NCBI RefSeq assembly: GCF_001544875.2
Contig: NZ_FCOA02000026.1
Span: 1-64,000, forward strand
DNA: 64,000 bases
Direction of reading: 5' to 3'
Source: Caballeronia hypogeia
Lineage (GTDB): Bacteria > Pseudomonadota > Gammaproteobacteria > Burkholderiales > Burkholderiaceae
Shown: one piece after another, positions 57,677-64,000 of the stretch
Layout: every line of letters begins with the position of its first letter
How positions within the stretch are numbered: the first letter of the stretch is position 1
Position numbers and translations under genes: made by a program
The notes under the pieces: generated by a model
Seen by the model: only the letters and a program-made list of their open reading frames with translations
Told to the model about the DNA's origin: nothing
The model's database searches: none

Positions 57677-59083
57677 ATGGTTTCAGGCAACAGAAACGAA
57701 GCAACGAAGCACGACGCACAGCGCGACGAACTCAAACGCGGACTGAAAAGCCGCCACATTCAGCTGATCGCGCTCGGCGGCGCCATCGGCACGGGGCTTT
57801 TTCTCGGCGTCGCGCAGACCATCAAACTCGCCGGTCCCTCCGTGCTGCTCGGCTATGCGATCGCCGGGCTCATGGCGTTTTTCATCATGCGACAACTGGG
57901 CGAGATGATCGTCGACGAACCCGTCGCCGGTTCGTTCAGCCATTTCGCGGATAAATACTGGGGCCGCGCAGCCGGCTTCGTTTCCGGCTGGAACTACTGG
58001 GCGATCTACATCCTCGTGAGCATGGCCGAGCTGTCCGCCATCGGCATCTACATGCAGTACTGGTGGCCGGGACTGCCGACGTGGGTATCCGCGCTCGCGT
58101 GCTTCGTCATCGTCAACGCGATCAACCTGACGAGCGTGAAGTCCTACGGCGAGACGGAATTCTGGTTCGCCATCGTGAAAGTGGCGGCGATCGTCGGGAT
58201 GATCGTGTTCGGCGGCTTTCTGCTCGCCTCGGGCAAGGCGGGACCGGAAGCGAGCGTCGCGAACCTGTGGCGGCTCGGCGGCTTCTTTCCGAATGGCGTC
58301 TCCGGGCTCGTCATGTCGATGGCCGTCATCATGTTCTCGTTCGGCGGGCTCGAACTGGTCGGCATCACGGCGGCGGAGGCGGAAGACCCGTCGCGCAGCA
58401 TTCCGCGCGCGACCAATCAGGTCATCTATCGCATTCTCATTTTTTATGTCGGCGCGCTCGGCGTGCTGCTGTCGCTGTATCCGTGGGACAAGGTCGCCAC
58501 CGGCGGCAGTCCGTTCGTGCTGATTTTCCGCGAGATGAACAGCATGCTCGTCGCGAACGTGCTCAACGTGATCGTGCTGACCGCCGCGCTGTCCGTATAC
58601 AACAGCGGCGTCTACGCGAACAGCCGCATGCTGTACGGCCTCGCGCAGCAGGGCAACGCGCCGCGCGCGCTCGCCCACGTGAGCGCGCGCGGCATTCCGC
58701 TTGGGGCGGTGGGTGTGTCGGCGTTCGTGACGGCGGCGTGCGTGATCATCAATTACTTGATTCCCGGCCGCGCATTCGGCCTCCTGATGGGCCTCGCGGT
58801 GTCGGCGCTCATCATCAACTGGGCGATGATCAGCATCATCCATCTCATGTTCCGGCGGCGCAAACGCGCGGGCCAGGAACCCACGTCGTTCCCGAGTTTC
58901 GGGCATCCCCTCACGAACTACATCGTGCTGGCGTTTCTCGCGGGCGTCGTATGGGTGATGTTCGAGACGCCCGACCTGCGTCTGTCCGTGTACCTGATCC
59001 CGGTGTGGCTGGCCGTTCTCGGAATCGGCTACTATCTCAGAAAAAGGGGCGGTGACGCGAATCGTCGCCCTTCATCTCGCTGA
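57677..59083 (+). CDS. aroP: Aromatic amino acid permease (AroP-like)
   Basis: 468 residues from ATG at 57677. Twelve-helix amino acid-polyamine-organocation carrier, with strong similarity by eye to E. coli AroP: LKRGLKSRHIQLIALGGAIGTGLFLGVAQTIKLAGPSVLLGYAIAG, MFSFGGLELVGITAAEAEDPSRSIPRATNQVIYRILIFY and LSVYNSGVYANSRMLYGLAQQGNAP. Imports Phe, Tyr and Trp with H+. The aromatic aminotransferase gene starts 23 bases after its stop, so uptake is coupled to the first catabolic step. Confidence 0.87.
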   Translation: MVSGNRNEATKHDAQRDELKRGLKSRHIQLIALGGAIGTGLFLGVAQTIKLAGPSVLLGYAIAGLMAFFIMRQLGEMIVDEPVAGSFSHFADKYWGRAAGFVSGWNYWAIYILVSMAELSAIGIYMQYWWPGLPTWVSALACFVIVNAINLTSVKSYGETEFWFAIVKVAAIVGMIVFGGFLLASGKAGPEASVANLWRLGGFFPNGVSGLVMSMAVIMFSFGGLELVGITAAEAEDPSRSIPRATNQVIYRILIFYVGALGVLLSLYPWDKVATGGSPFVLIFREMNSMLVANVLNVIVLTAALSVYNSGVYANSRMLYGLAQQGNAPRALAHVSARGIPLGAVGVSAFVTAACVIINYLIPGRAFGLLMGLAVSALIINWAMISIIHLMFRRRKRAGQEPTSFPSFGHPLTNYIVLAFLAGVVWVMFETPDLRLSVYLIPVWLAVLGIGYYLRKRGGDANRRPSSR

Positions 59084-59106
59084 TTTCTCGTCCTGATCCA
59101 ATCACC

Positions 59107-60306
59107 ATGTTCGAACATATCGATGCATACCCCGGCGACCCGATCCTCTCGCTGAACGAAAACTTCCAGAAGGACCCGCGCACCAACAAGGTCAATCTGA
59201 GCATCGGCATCTACTTCGATGACGAAGGCCGCCTGCCCGTCATGCAGGCCGTGCGCGAAGCGGAACTGTCGATCCTGAAGGACCTCGGCCCGAAGCCTTA
59301 CCTGCCGATGGCCGGTTTCGCGCATTATCGCGACGCCGTGCAGGGCCTCGTGTTCGGCAACGACAACCCCGCGCGCGCGGATGGCCGCATCGCCAGCGTG
59401 CAGACGCTCGGCGGCTCGGGCGCGCTCAAGGTGGGCGCGGACTTCATCAGGCGTTATTTCCCGAAGTCGCAAGTGTGGGTAAGCGATCCGACGTGGGAGA
59501 ACCATCGTTTCATCTTCGAGCGCGCGGGCTTCGAGGTGAACACCTACCCGTACTACGACGAAGCCACCGGCGGACTGCTGTTCGACGCGATGCTCGCCGC
59601 CATCGACAAGCTGCCCGCGAAGAGCGTCGTGCTGCTGCACGCGTGCTGCCATAACCCGACGGGCGTGGATCTCGATTCCGAGCAGTGGGTGAAGATCATC
59701 GACGTGCTGCAAAAGCGCGATCTGCTGCCCTTCGTCGATATGGCGTATCAGGGCTTCGGCTCGGGGCTGGACGACGACGCGTTCGCCGTGCGCGAACTCG
59801 GGCGCCGTGGCGTGCCGGCGTTCATCGCCAATTCGTTCTCGAAGAATTTCTCGCTGTACGGCGAGCGTTGCGGCGGCCTGCACGTGATCTGCGACGATGC
59901 CGCCGAAGCCGACCGCGTGCTCGGCCAACTGACCAGCGCGGTGCGCGCGAACTACAGCAATCCGCCGACGCACGGCGCGAAGATTGTCACGAAGGTGCTG
60001 AACACGCCGGAACTCAAGCAGTCGTGGGAGCAGGAACTCGCGTCGATGTGCCAGCGCATCGCGCGCATGCGTCAGGCGATCCACGACGGCCTCAAGGACC
60101 ACGTGCGCGGCGAAATGCTCACGCGTTACATCAAGCAGCGCGGCATGTTCACGTACACCGGTCTGGTCGCCGATCAGGCCGACCGGCTGAAGGAGGAATT
60201 CGGCGTGTATATCCTGCGCTCGGGCCGCATGTGCGTCGCGGGCCTGAACGACAGCAACGTGCAGATCGTCGCCGATGCCATCGGCCAAGTGCTCGCCGCG
60301 AAGTAA
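59107..60306 (+). CDS. tyrB: Aromatic amino acid aminotransferase
   Basis: 399 residues, class I PLP aminotransferase of the AspC/TyrB group. It starts MFEHIDAYPGDPILSLNENF, with FAHYRDAVQGLVFG, HACCHNPTGVDLDSEQW (PLP-contact Asn/Pro), VDMAYQGFGSGLDDDA and the PLP Lys in NSFSKNFSLYGERCGGL. The tail has GMFTYTGL and ILRSGRMCVAGLN, holding the substrate-carboxylate Arg. It transfers the amino group of aromatic acids (or Asp) to 2-oxoglutarate. Co-directional with the AroP-like permease, which supports the aromatic assignment over AspC. Confidence 0.88.
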   Translation: MFEHIDAYPGDPILSLNENFQKDPRTNKVNLSIGIYFDDEGRLPVMQAVREAELSILKDLGPKPYLPMAGFAHYRDAVQGLVFGNDNPARADGRIASVQTLGGSGALKVGADFIRRYFPKSQVWVSDPTWENHRFIFERAGFEVNTYPYYDEATGGLLFDAMLAAIDKLPAKSVVLLHACCHNPTGVDLDSEQWVKIIDVLQKRDLLPFVDMAYQGFGSGLDDDAFAVRELGRRGVPAFIANSFSKNFSLYGERCGGLHVICDDAAEADRVLGQLTSAVRANYSNPPTHGAKIVTKVLNTPELKQSWEQELASMCQRIARMRQAIHDGLKDHVRGEMLTRYIKQRGMFTYTGLVADQADRLKEEFGVYILRSGRMCVAGLNDSNVQIVADAIGQVLAAK

Positions 60307-60322
60307 GCGGGCCGGGTAAGCA

Positions 60323-60700
60323 TTACAACGCGGGACAGGACAGCACCTTCTGCGGCGGCAGGCTGCCCGGTCCCGTGTCCACTTTCGTGCCGCGCGTCGG
60401 CGTCAGGATGAGCCGCACGCTGTCGATGCCCTCGTTCGCGAGCACGTACACATCGCCGCTTCCTTCCGGCTGCCAGTACACGCGATACACCTCGCCGTCC
60501 TTGTAGACGTGCAGCGCGCCGTGCCGCACCGTGCCGCCGCGCCAGAAGTTCACGCTTTCCCCTTCGCGCAGCGCGATCGGCCCGTCCTGCCCGTTCGTGG
60601 CGCTTTCGAGCCTGCCGCACACGACATCGTCGGCGCGGGCGTGCGTGCAGACGGCGAGCGCCGTCGCGCATAGAAAGATGGTTCCGCGATTCATCGTCAT
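60323..60700 (-). CDS. Exported small protein of unknown function
   Basis: 125 residues from ATG at 60700 (AAGGAGA 4 bases before; the next in-frame ATG at 60694 is an alternative). Signal peptide MNRGTIFLCATALAVCTHARA with cleavage before DDVV. The mature part is beta-rich (GGTVRHGALHVYKDGEVYRVYWQPEGSGDVYVLANEG) and has two Cys (VVCGRL and VLSCPAL at the end) that may join by disulfide. No family recognised. Converges with the aminotransferase gene 16 bases away. Confidence 0.65.
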   Translation of the reverse strand: MTMNRGTIFLCATALAVCTHARADDVVCGRLESATNGQDGPIALREGESVNFWRGGTVRHGALHVYKDGEVYRVYWQPEGSGDVYVLANEGIDSVRLILTPTRGTKVDTGPGSLPPQKVLSCPAL

Positions 60701-60820
60701 GCCTCTCCTTCGCAAGAAACAGCGCGTGCGCACCGCCGCCCTTCACGCAAGATATGCGCCGACGTTCCGCCGCGCGTGTGCTACTTTGAATGAGAGCAGC
60801 GTTCGATGGCGGAGGCCGAG

Positions 60821-61069
60821 ATGACCGTGATCGCACCAGATGAAAGAGCGGATTTCCTGGCGATTCTCGCGCGTCATCGTCTGCAGGAAAGCGATTTTCT
60901 GGTGCAGGAAGGCGGCGCATCGGATGTCGTGGACGATGTCTATCCATTGCAGGGCCTCGTCACCATCACGCGGCGCTCGACTTTGAAGGAACGCGAATAC
61001 CGCATCGGGCACGGCACCGGATGGACCGTCGCGTTCGAAAAAGATTTGAACAAAGGCGTGTTCGGCTGA
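60821..61069 (+). CDS. Small conserved-looking protein of unknown function
   Basis: 82 residues from ATG at 60821, chosen because GGAGG lies 5 bases before it; an ATG at 60806 would bury that site. The sequence MTVIAPDERADFLAILARHRLQ, then ESDFLVQEGGASDVVDDVYPLQGLVTITRRST, then YRIGHGTGWTVAFEKDLNKGVFG is mixed alpha/beta with no Cys, signal or membrane segment. No family recognised. It is followed after 57 bases by another short gene on the same strand. Confidence 0.55.
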   Translation: MTVIAPDERADFLAILARHRLQESDFLVQEGGASDVVDDVYPLQGLVTITRRSTLKEREYRIGHGTGWTVAFEKDLNKGVFG

Positions 61070-61126
61070 ACGCTCACGCCGCAGGCAGGTTTTTTTTCCA
61101 CGCACATTCTTGACGCGGAGCTCGCG

Positions 61127-61450
61127 ATGAGACCGACCGAATTCAAATCGTTCAAGGCGCATGTCGCGATGATGCTGCGCGATCTGCCGCGCGGCATGAC
61201 CGCCGATCTCACCGATGTCGCGGTCGCGTACTGGAACGGCACGCAATTGGTCGGCGCGTATTTGCGCGACAACGGCCGGATCGACGAGGATTTCGATTTC
61301 GACGAAAACGCGTGGGGCAAGTGGCGCGACGAGTTTCTCCTGTGGTTCGACGCGCCGCGCTTTTCCGAACGCGACGATCTGAAGGCCGCGTTCGCCTCCG
61401 GCGTGATCGCCGCGAACGTGCACGGCGGGCTCTGGCCGCGACCGCTGTGA
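61127..61450 (+). CDS. Small acidic protein of unknown function
   Basis: 107 residues. A helical start (MRPTEFKSFKAHVAMMLRDLPRGMTADLTDVAVAYW) leads to a very acidic stretch (RIDEDFDFDENAWGKWRDEFLLWFDAPRF) and a short tail GVIAANVHGGLWPRPL. No signal peptide or Cys. No family recognised. It precedes the PQQ dehydrogenase by 161 bases on the same strand. Confidence 0.55.
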   Translation: MRPTEFKSFKAHVAMMLRDLPRGMTADLTDVAVAYWNGTQLVGAYLRDNGRIDEDFDFDENAWGKWRDEFLLWFDAPRFSERDDLKAAFASGVIAANVHGGLWPRPL

Positions 61451-61611
61451 TCCGGCTTTCACGGGAAAGCCATCTGTAAGCACTCCTCGCACGCGCCCTC
61501 CCACGCTGCCGAAACGGCACGCCGCTTGCTCCATCCGACGACGCGACAGCGTCCGAACCACGACCGCGCGCCGGCCGTGTTCCGCCATTCATCGTCCCGG
61601 AGGGTTTCAGC

Positions 61612-64000
61612 ATGGCTGGCAACGGAAGACTTCATCCCCTCACGTTCTTCACGGCCATCGTTTTCATCGTCATCGGCCTTTTGCTCGGCGTGGGCGGCGC
61701 GTATCTCGTCGCGGTGAAAGGATCGTGGTACTACGTGATCACCGGCGCGGCCATCGTCATAACCGGGCTGTTGCTGCTGATACGGCGACGCTCCGCGCTG
61801 CTGCTCTTCGCGCTCGTGCTGTTCGGTTCGACCATCTGGGCTGTTTTCGAAGTGCACTTCGATTTCTGGCAATTGCTGCCGCGCCTGTGGATCTGGCTGC
61901 TGCTGGCGATCTGGCTGCTGATTCCGTTCGTGCACCGCGGCGCGCTGTTCGGGCCGCCTTCGACCGCGCGCGCCGCGCGCACGCCGCTCGCCGCAGCGAT
62001 CGTTCTCGCGCTGCTGCTGGGCGTCGGGACGTGGTTTCTCCATCCGCACGACCGTCCGGGCCGCATCGATGTCGATGTCGCCGCCGACGCTAATCAGCCC
62101 GACGCCAATGCCGCCACCGGACGCGCGCCGGGCGACTGGATCGACTATGGCGGCTCGCCGCTCGCGCAGCGCTACGCGCCGCTCGCGCAGATCACGCCGC
62201 AGAACGCGCATCAGTTGAAAGTGGCGTGGACGTATCGCACCGGCGACATGCCCGGCGCCGACGATCCCACCGAAACCACCGATGAGAACACGCCGCTCAA
62301 GGTCGGCGACACGATTTTCCTGTGCACGCCGCACAGCAAGGTGATCGCGCTCGACGCGGCCAGCGGCAAGGAGAAGTGGCGTTTCGATCCACAGATCCAG
62401 AGCCCGATCGGGTTCAAGCACTGGGAGCACATGACTTGCCGGGGCGTCGCTTATTACGATGCGGCGATGCATGCGGCGGCGCCCGAAGTGGCGGCGGCCG
62501 CGAGTGCGCCCGCCGCGCCGACGGCTTCGGATGCGCAGGCGACATCGGCGCCGGCCGAGGCATCAGACGCATCGGTGGCGGCATCGGCGCCGGCCGAGGC
62601 ATCGGCGGCTGTCGAAGCATCCGCGCCTGCGCCCGCGCAGACGCCCGCGCAAACCACGGCGCTCGCCGAATGCCCGCGCCGCCTGTTCCTGCCGACCGCC
62701 GACGCCCGCCTGATGGCGCTCGACGCCGACACCGGCAAGCCCTGCGCGAGCTTCGGCAAGAACGGCGCGATCGATCTGCGCGCCAACATCGGTCCGTTCA
62801 CGCCGGGCGGTTATTACTCGACTTCGCCGCCCGCCTTGTTCCGCAATCTCGTGATCGTCGGCGGTCACGTGACCGACAACGAATCGAACAACGAGCCCTC
62901 GGGCGTGATCCGCGCCTTCGACGTGAACGACGGCCATCTTGTCTGGAACTGGGACTCGGGAAACCCCGACGCCACCGAGCCGATCGCGCCGGGCGGCACC
63001 TACGTGCGCAACTCGCCGAACATGTGGTCGATGTTCAGCGTCGATGAAAAGCGCGGCATGATCTTCCTGCCGATGGGCAATCAGACGCCCGACCAATGGG
63101 GCGGCCAGCGCACGCCGCAGGCCGAGAAGTACGGAGCGGGTCTCGTCGCGCTCGATGCCGCGACCGGCAAGGTGCGCTGGAACTATCAGTTCACGCACCA
63201 CGATCTGTGGGACATGGATGTTGGCGGCCAGCCCACGCTCGTCGATCTGCAGACTGCGCAGGGCACGCAGCCGGCGGTGATCGCATCGACGAAACAGGGC
63301 AGCATTTACGTGCTGAATCGCGAAACCGGCCAGCCGATCGTGCCGATCACCGAAGTGAGCGTGCCGGGCGGCGCCGCAAAGGGCGATCACACTGCGCCGA
63401 CGCAGGCCGTCTCCGCGCTCAACTTCAATCCGCCGCGCTTGACGGAAGCGGACATGTGGGGCACGACGCCGTTCGATCAGTTGTGGTGCCGGATCAAGTT
63501 CAGGAGCTTGCGCTATGACGGGCCGTACACGCCGCCATCGGAGCAGGGTTCGCTGGTGTTTCCGGGCAATTTCGGCGTGTTCGACTGGGGCGGGATTTCG
63601 GTCGATCCGGTGCGGCAGATTCTCATCGCGAATCCGGATTACATGGCGTTCACGTCGAAACTGATTCCGCGCGAGAAGATTCCCGAGGAAAACGGCGAGA
63701 AGAAGGGCAGCGAGACGAGCGGCATCAAGCTCGCGCGCGGCACGCCGTTCGGCTTTGAGATCAGCGCGTTTCTTTCACCGCTCGGCATTCCGTGCCAGGC
63801 GCCGCCGTGGGGCTACATGGCGGGCGTCGATCTGCGCACGCAGAAGATCACATGGATGCACAAGAACGGCACGATTATCGACAGCGCGCCCTTGCCGATT
63901 CCGATGCCGCTCGGCGTTCCGAGCCTTGGCGGGACGATCGTGACGGCGGGCGGCGTGGCGTTTCTGACCGGCACGCTCGACCAGTACGTGCGCGCCTACG
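61612..64000 (+). CDS. Membrane-bound PQQ dehydrogenase, glucose/quinate/shikimate family (3' truncated)
   Basis: 796 codons are visible from ATG at 61612 (GGAGGG 9 bases upstream); the gene runs off the window. Five membrane helices in residues 1-145 (TFFTAIVFIVIGLLLGVGGAYLV onward) form the quinone-reactive anchor. The periplasmic eight-bladed propeller follows: GDWIDYGGSPLAQRYAPLAQITPQN, CTPHSKVIALDAASGKEKW, HHDLWDMDVGGQPTLVDL and QGSIYVLNRETGQPI. An Ala/Pro/Ser-rich insertion lies at about 62466-62660. It oxidises a sugar or quinate/shikimate and passes electrons to ubiquinone. With two MHS/AroQ modules in the window, quinate is a good candidate; glucose cannot be excluded. Confidence 0.88.
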   Translation, partial: MAGNGRLHPLTFFTAIVFIVIGLLLGVGGAYLVAVKGSWYYVITGAAIVITGLLLLIRRRSALLLFALVLFGSTIWAVFEVHFDFWQLLPRLWIWLLLAIWLLIPFVHRGALFGPPSTARAARTPLAAAIVLALLLGVGTWFLHPHDRPGRIDVDVAADANQPDANAATGRAPGDWIDYGGSPLAQRYAPLAQITPQNAHQLKVAWTYRTGDMPGADDPTETTDENTPLKVGDTIFLCTPHSKVIALDAASGKEKWRFDPQIQSPIGFKHWEHMTCRGVAYYDAAMHAAAPEVAAAASAPAAPTASDAQATSAPAEASDASVAASAPAEASAAVEASAPAPAQTPAQTTALAECPRRLFLPTADARLMALDADTGKPCASFGKNGAIDLRANIGPFTPGGYYSTSPPALFRNLVIVGGHVTDNESNNEPSGVIRAFDVNDGHLVWNWDSGNPDATEPIAPGGTYVRNSPNMWSMFSVDEKRGMIFLPMGNQTPDQWGGQRTPQAEKYGAGLVALDAATGKVRWNYQFTHHDLWDMDVGGQPTLVDLQTAQGTQPAVIASTKQGSIYVLNRETGQPIVPITEVSVPGGAAKGDHTAPTQAVSALNFNPPRLTEADMWGTTPFDQLWCRIKFRSLRYDGPYTPPSEQGSLVFPGNFGVFDWGGISVDPVRQILIANPDYMAFTSKLIPREKIPEENGEKKGSETSGIKLARGTPFGFEISAFLSPLGIPCQAPPWGYMAGVDLRTQKITWMHKNGTIIDSAPLPIPMPLGVPSLGGTIVTAGGVAFLTGTLDQYVRAY
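62543..62603 (+). repeat. In-frame 39-base-period repeat within the PQQ dehydrogenase insertion
   Basis: A 22-base segment beginning CATCGGCGCC and ending CGAGGCATC occurs at 62543-62564 and again exactly at 62582-62603, one 39-base (13-codon) period apart, coding TSAPAEAS and ASAPAEAS. It lies inside the low-complexity Ala/Pro/Ser stretch and probably arose by slippage. Confidence 0.85.

Noticed and set aside
1-64000. tRNA, rRNA, CRISPR arrays, intact insertion sequences, prophage genes.
   Set aside because: None recognised by eye; no transposase motifs, regularly spaced repeats or cloverleaf patterns were found.

Overview
The window is high-GC, densely coded DNA in the style of Burkholderiaceae; my inference is the Paraburkholderia/Caballeronia group. 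The grounds are the codon bias, the large share of LysR, IclR, LuxR and MFS genes, and families typical of that group: MHS-type transporters, duplicated type II dehydroquinases, DUF3034, CaiB/racemase and SCP2-thiolase clusters. No rRNA, tRNA, CRISPR array or intact insertion sequence was recognised. The right end cuts through a membrane-bound PQQ dehydrogenase.

Layout. 1-5.3 kb is visibly more AT-rich and decayed. It holds a frameshifted trypsin-like protease, a diguanylate cyclase tail, a long inverted repeat, an exported Cache protein and a leftward set of three exported unknown proteins, and it reads like an island edge. 5.4-8.7 kb: a LysR regulator divergent from a 2-hydroxyacid dehydrogenase and an organic-acid MFS carrier. 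8.8-10.8 kb: an MgtC-like protein with a possible leader small ORF, then a receiver-like protein that has lost its phosphoacceptor Asp and its output domain. 10.9-12.4 kb: a GST and a DUF899 protein.

12.4-25.7 kb is a catabolic block: an alpha-methylacyl-CoA racemase, a 931-residue MalT-like (LAL) regulator, and then a leftward isomerase-like crotonase divergent from seven closely spaced genes and a GMC alcohol dehydrogenase. The seven are a thiolase, an OB-fold DUF35 protein, an SCP2-type thiolase, two SDRs, a crotonase and an acyl-CoA dehydrogenase. Racemase plus SCP2-thiolase/DUF35 points to beta-oxidation of a methyl-branched acyl-CoA such as an isoprenoid or sterol-like side chain. A strong rho-independent terminator closes the block.

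25.7-28.5 kb: an NrtR-like regulator divergent from a gene fusing an unknown domain to a Nudix domain, plus a small partner, then a four-repeat membrane protein. 28.7-31.3 kb: a PEP-mutase-like lyase, a RidA protein and a PLP decarboxylase. 31.3-34.1 kb and 53.7-56.8 kb are two related modules, each pairing an MHS transporter with a type II 3-dehydroquinase (AroQ). Together with the glucose/quinate/shikimate-type PQQ dehydrogenase at the right end they suggest quinate/shikimate use. The first AroQ has lost two expected substrate-binding residues.

34-47 kb is mixed: an acyl-CoA ligase, a MerR-controlled DHA2 exporter, a CDP-alcohol phosphatidyltransferase, an MFS/LysR pair, a receiver/histidine kinase/FixJ-type set, a Sel1 protein and a CpdB-like periplasmic nucleotidase. 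47.5-51.8 kb is a four-gene operon coding for a DUF3034 outer-membrane protein, a secreted truncated haemoglobin, a secreted type-1 copper protein and a membrane GGDEF-EAL protein. I see it as the best candidate for an undescribed system: an envelope redox sensor feeding c-di-GMP. A second membrane diguanylate cyclase converges on it. 57-60.3 kb couples an AroP-like aromatic amino acid permease to an aromatic aminotransferase. Eight convergent gene pairs are separated by 16 bases or fewer, or overlap.
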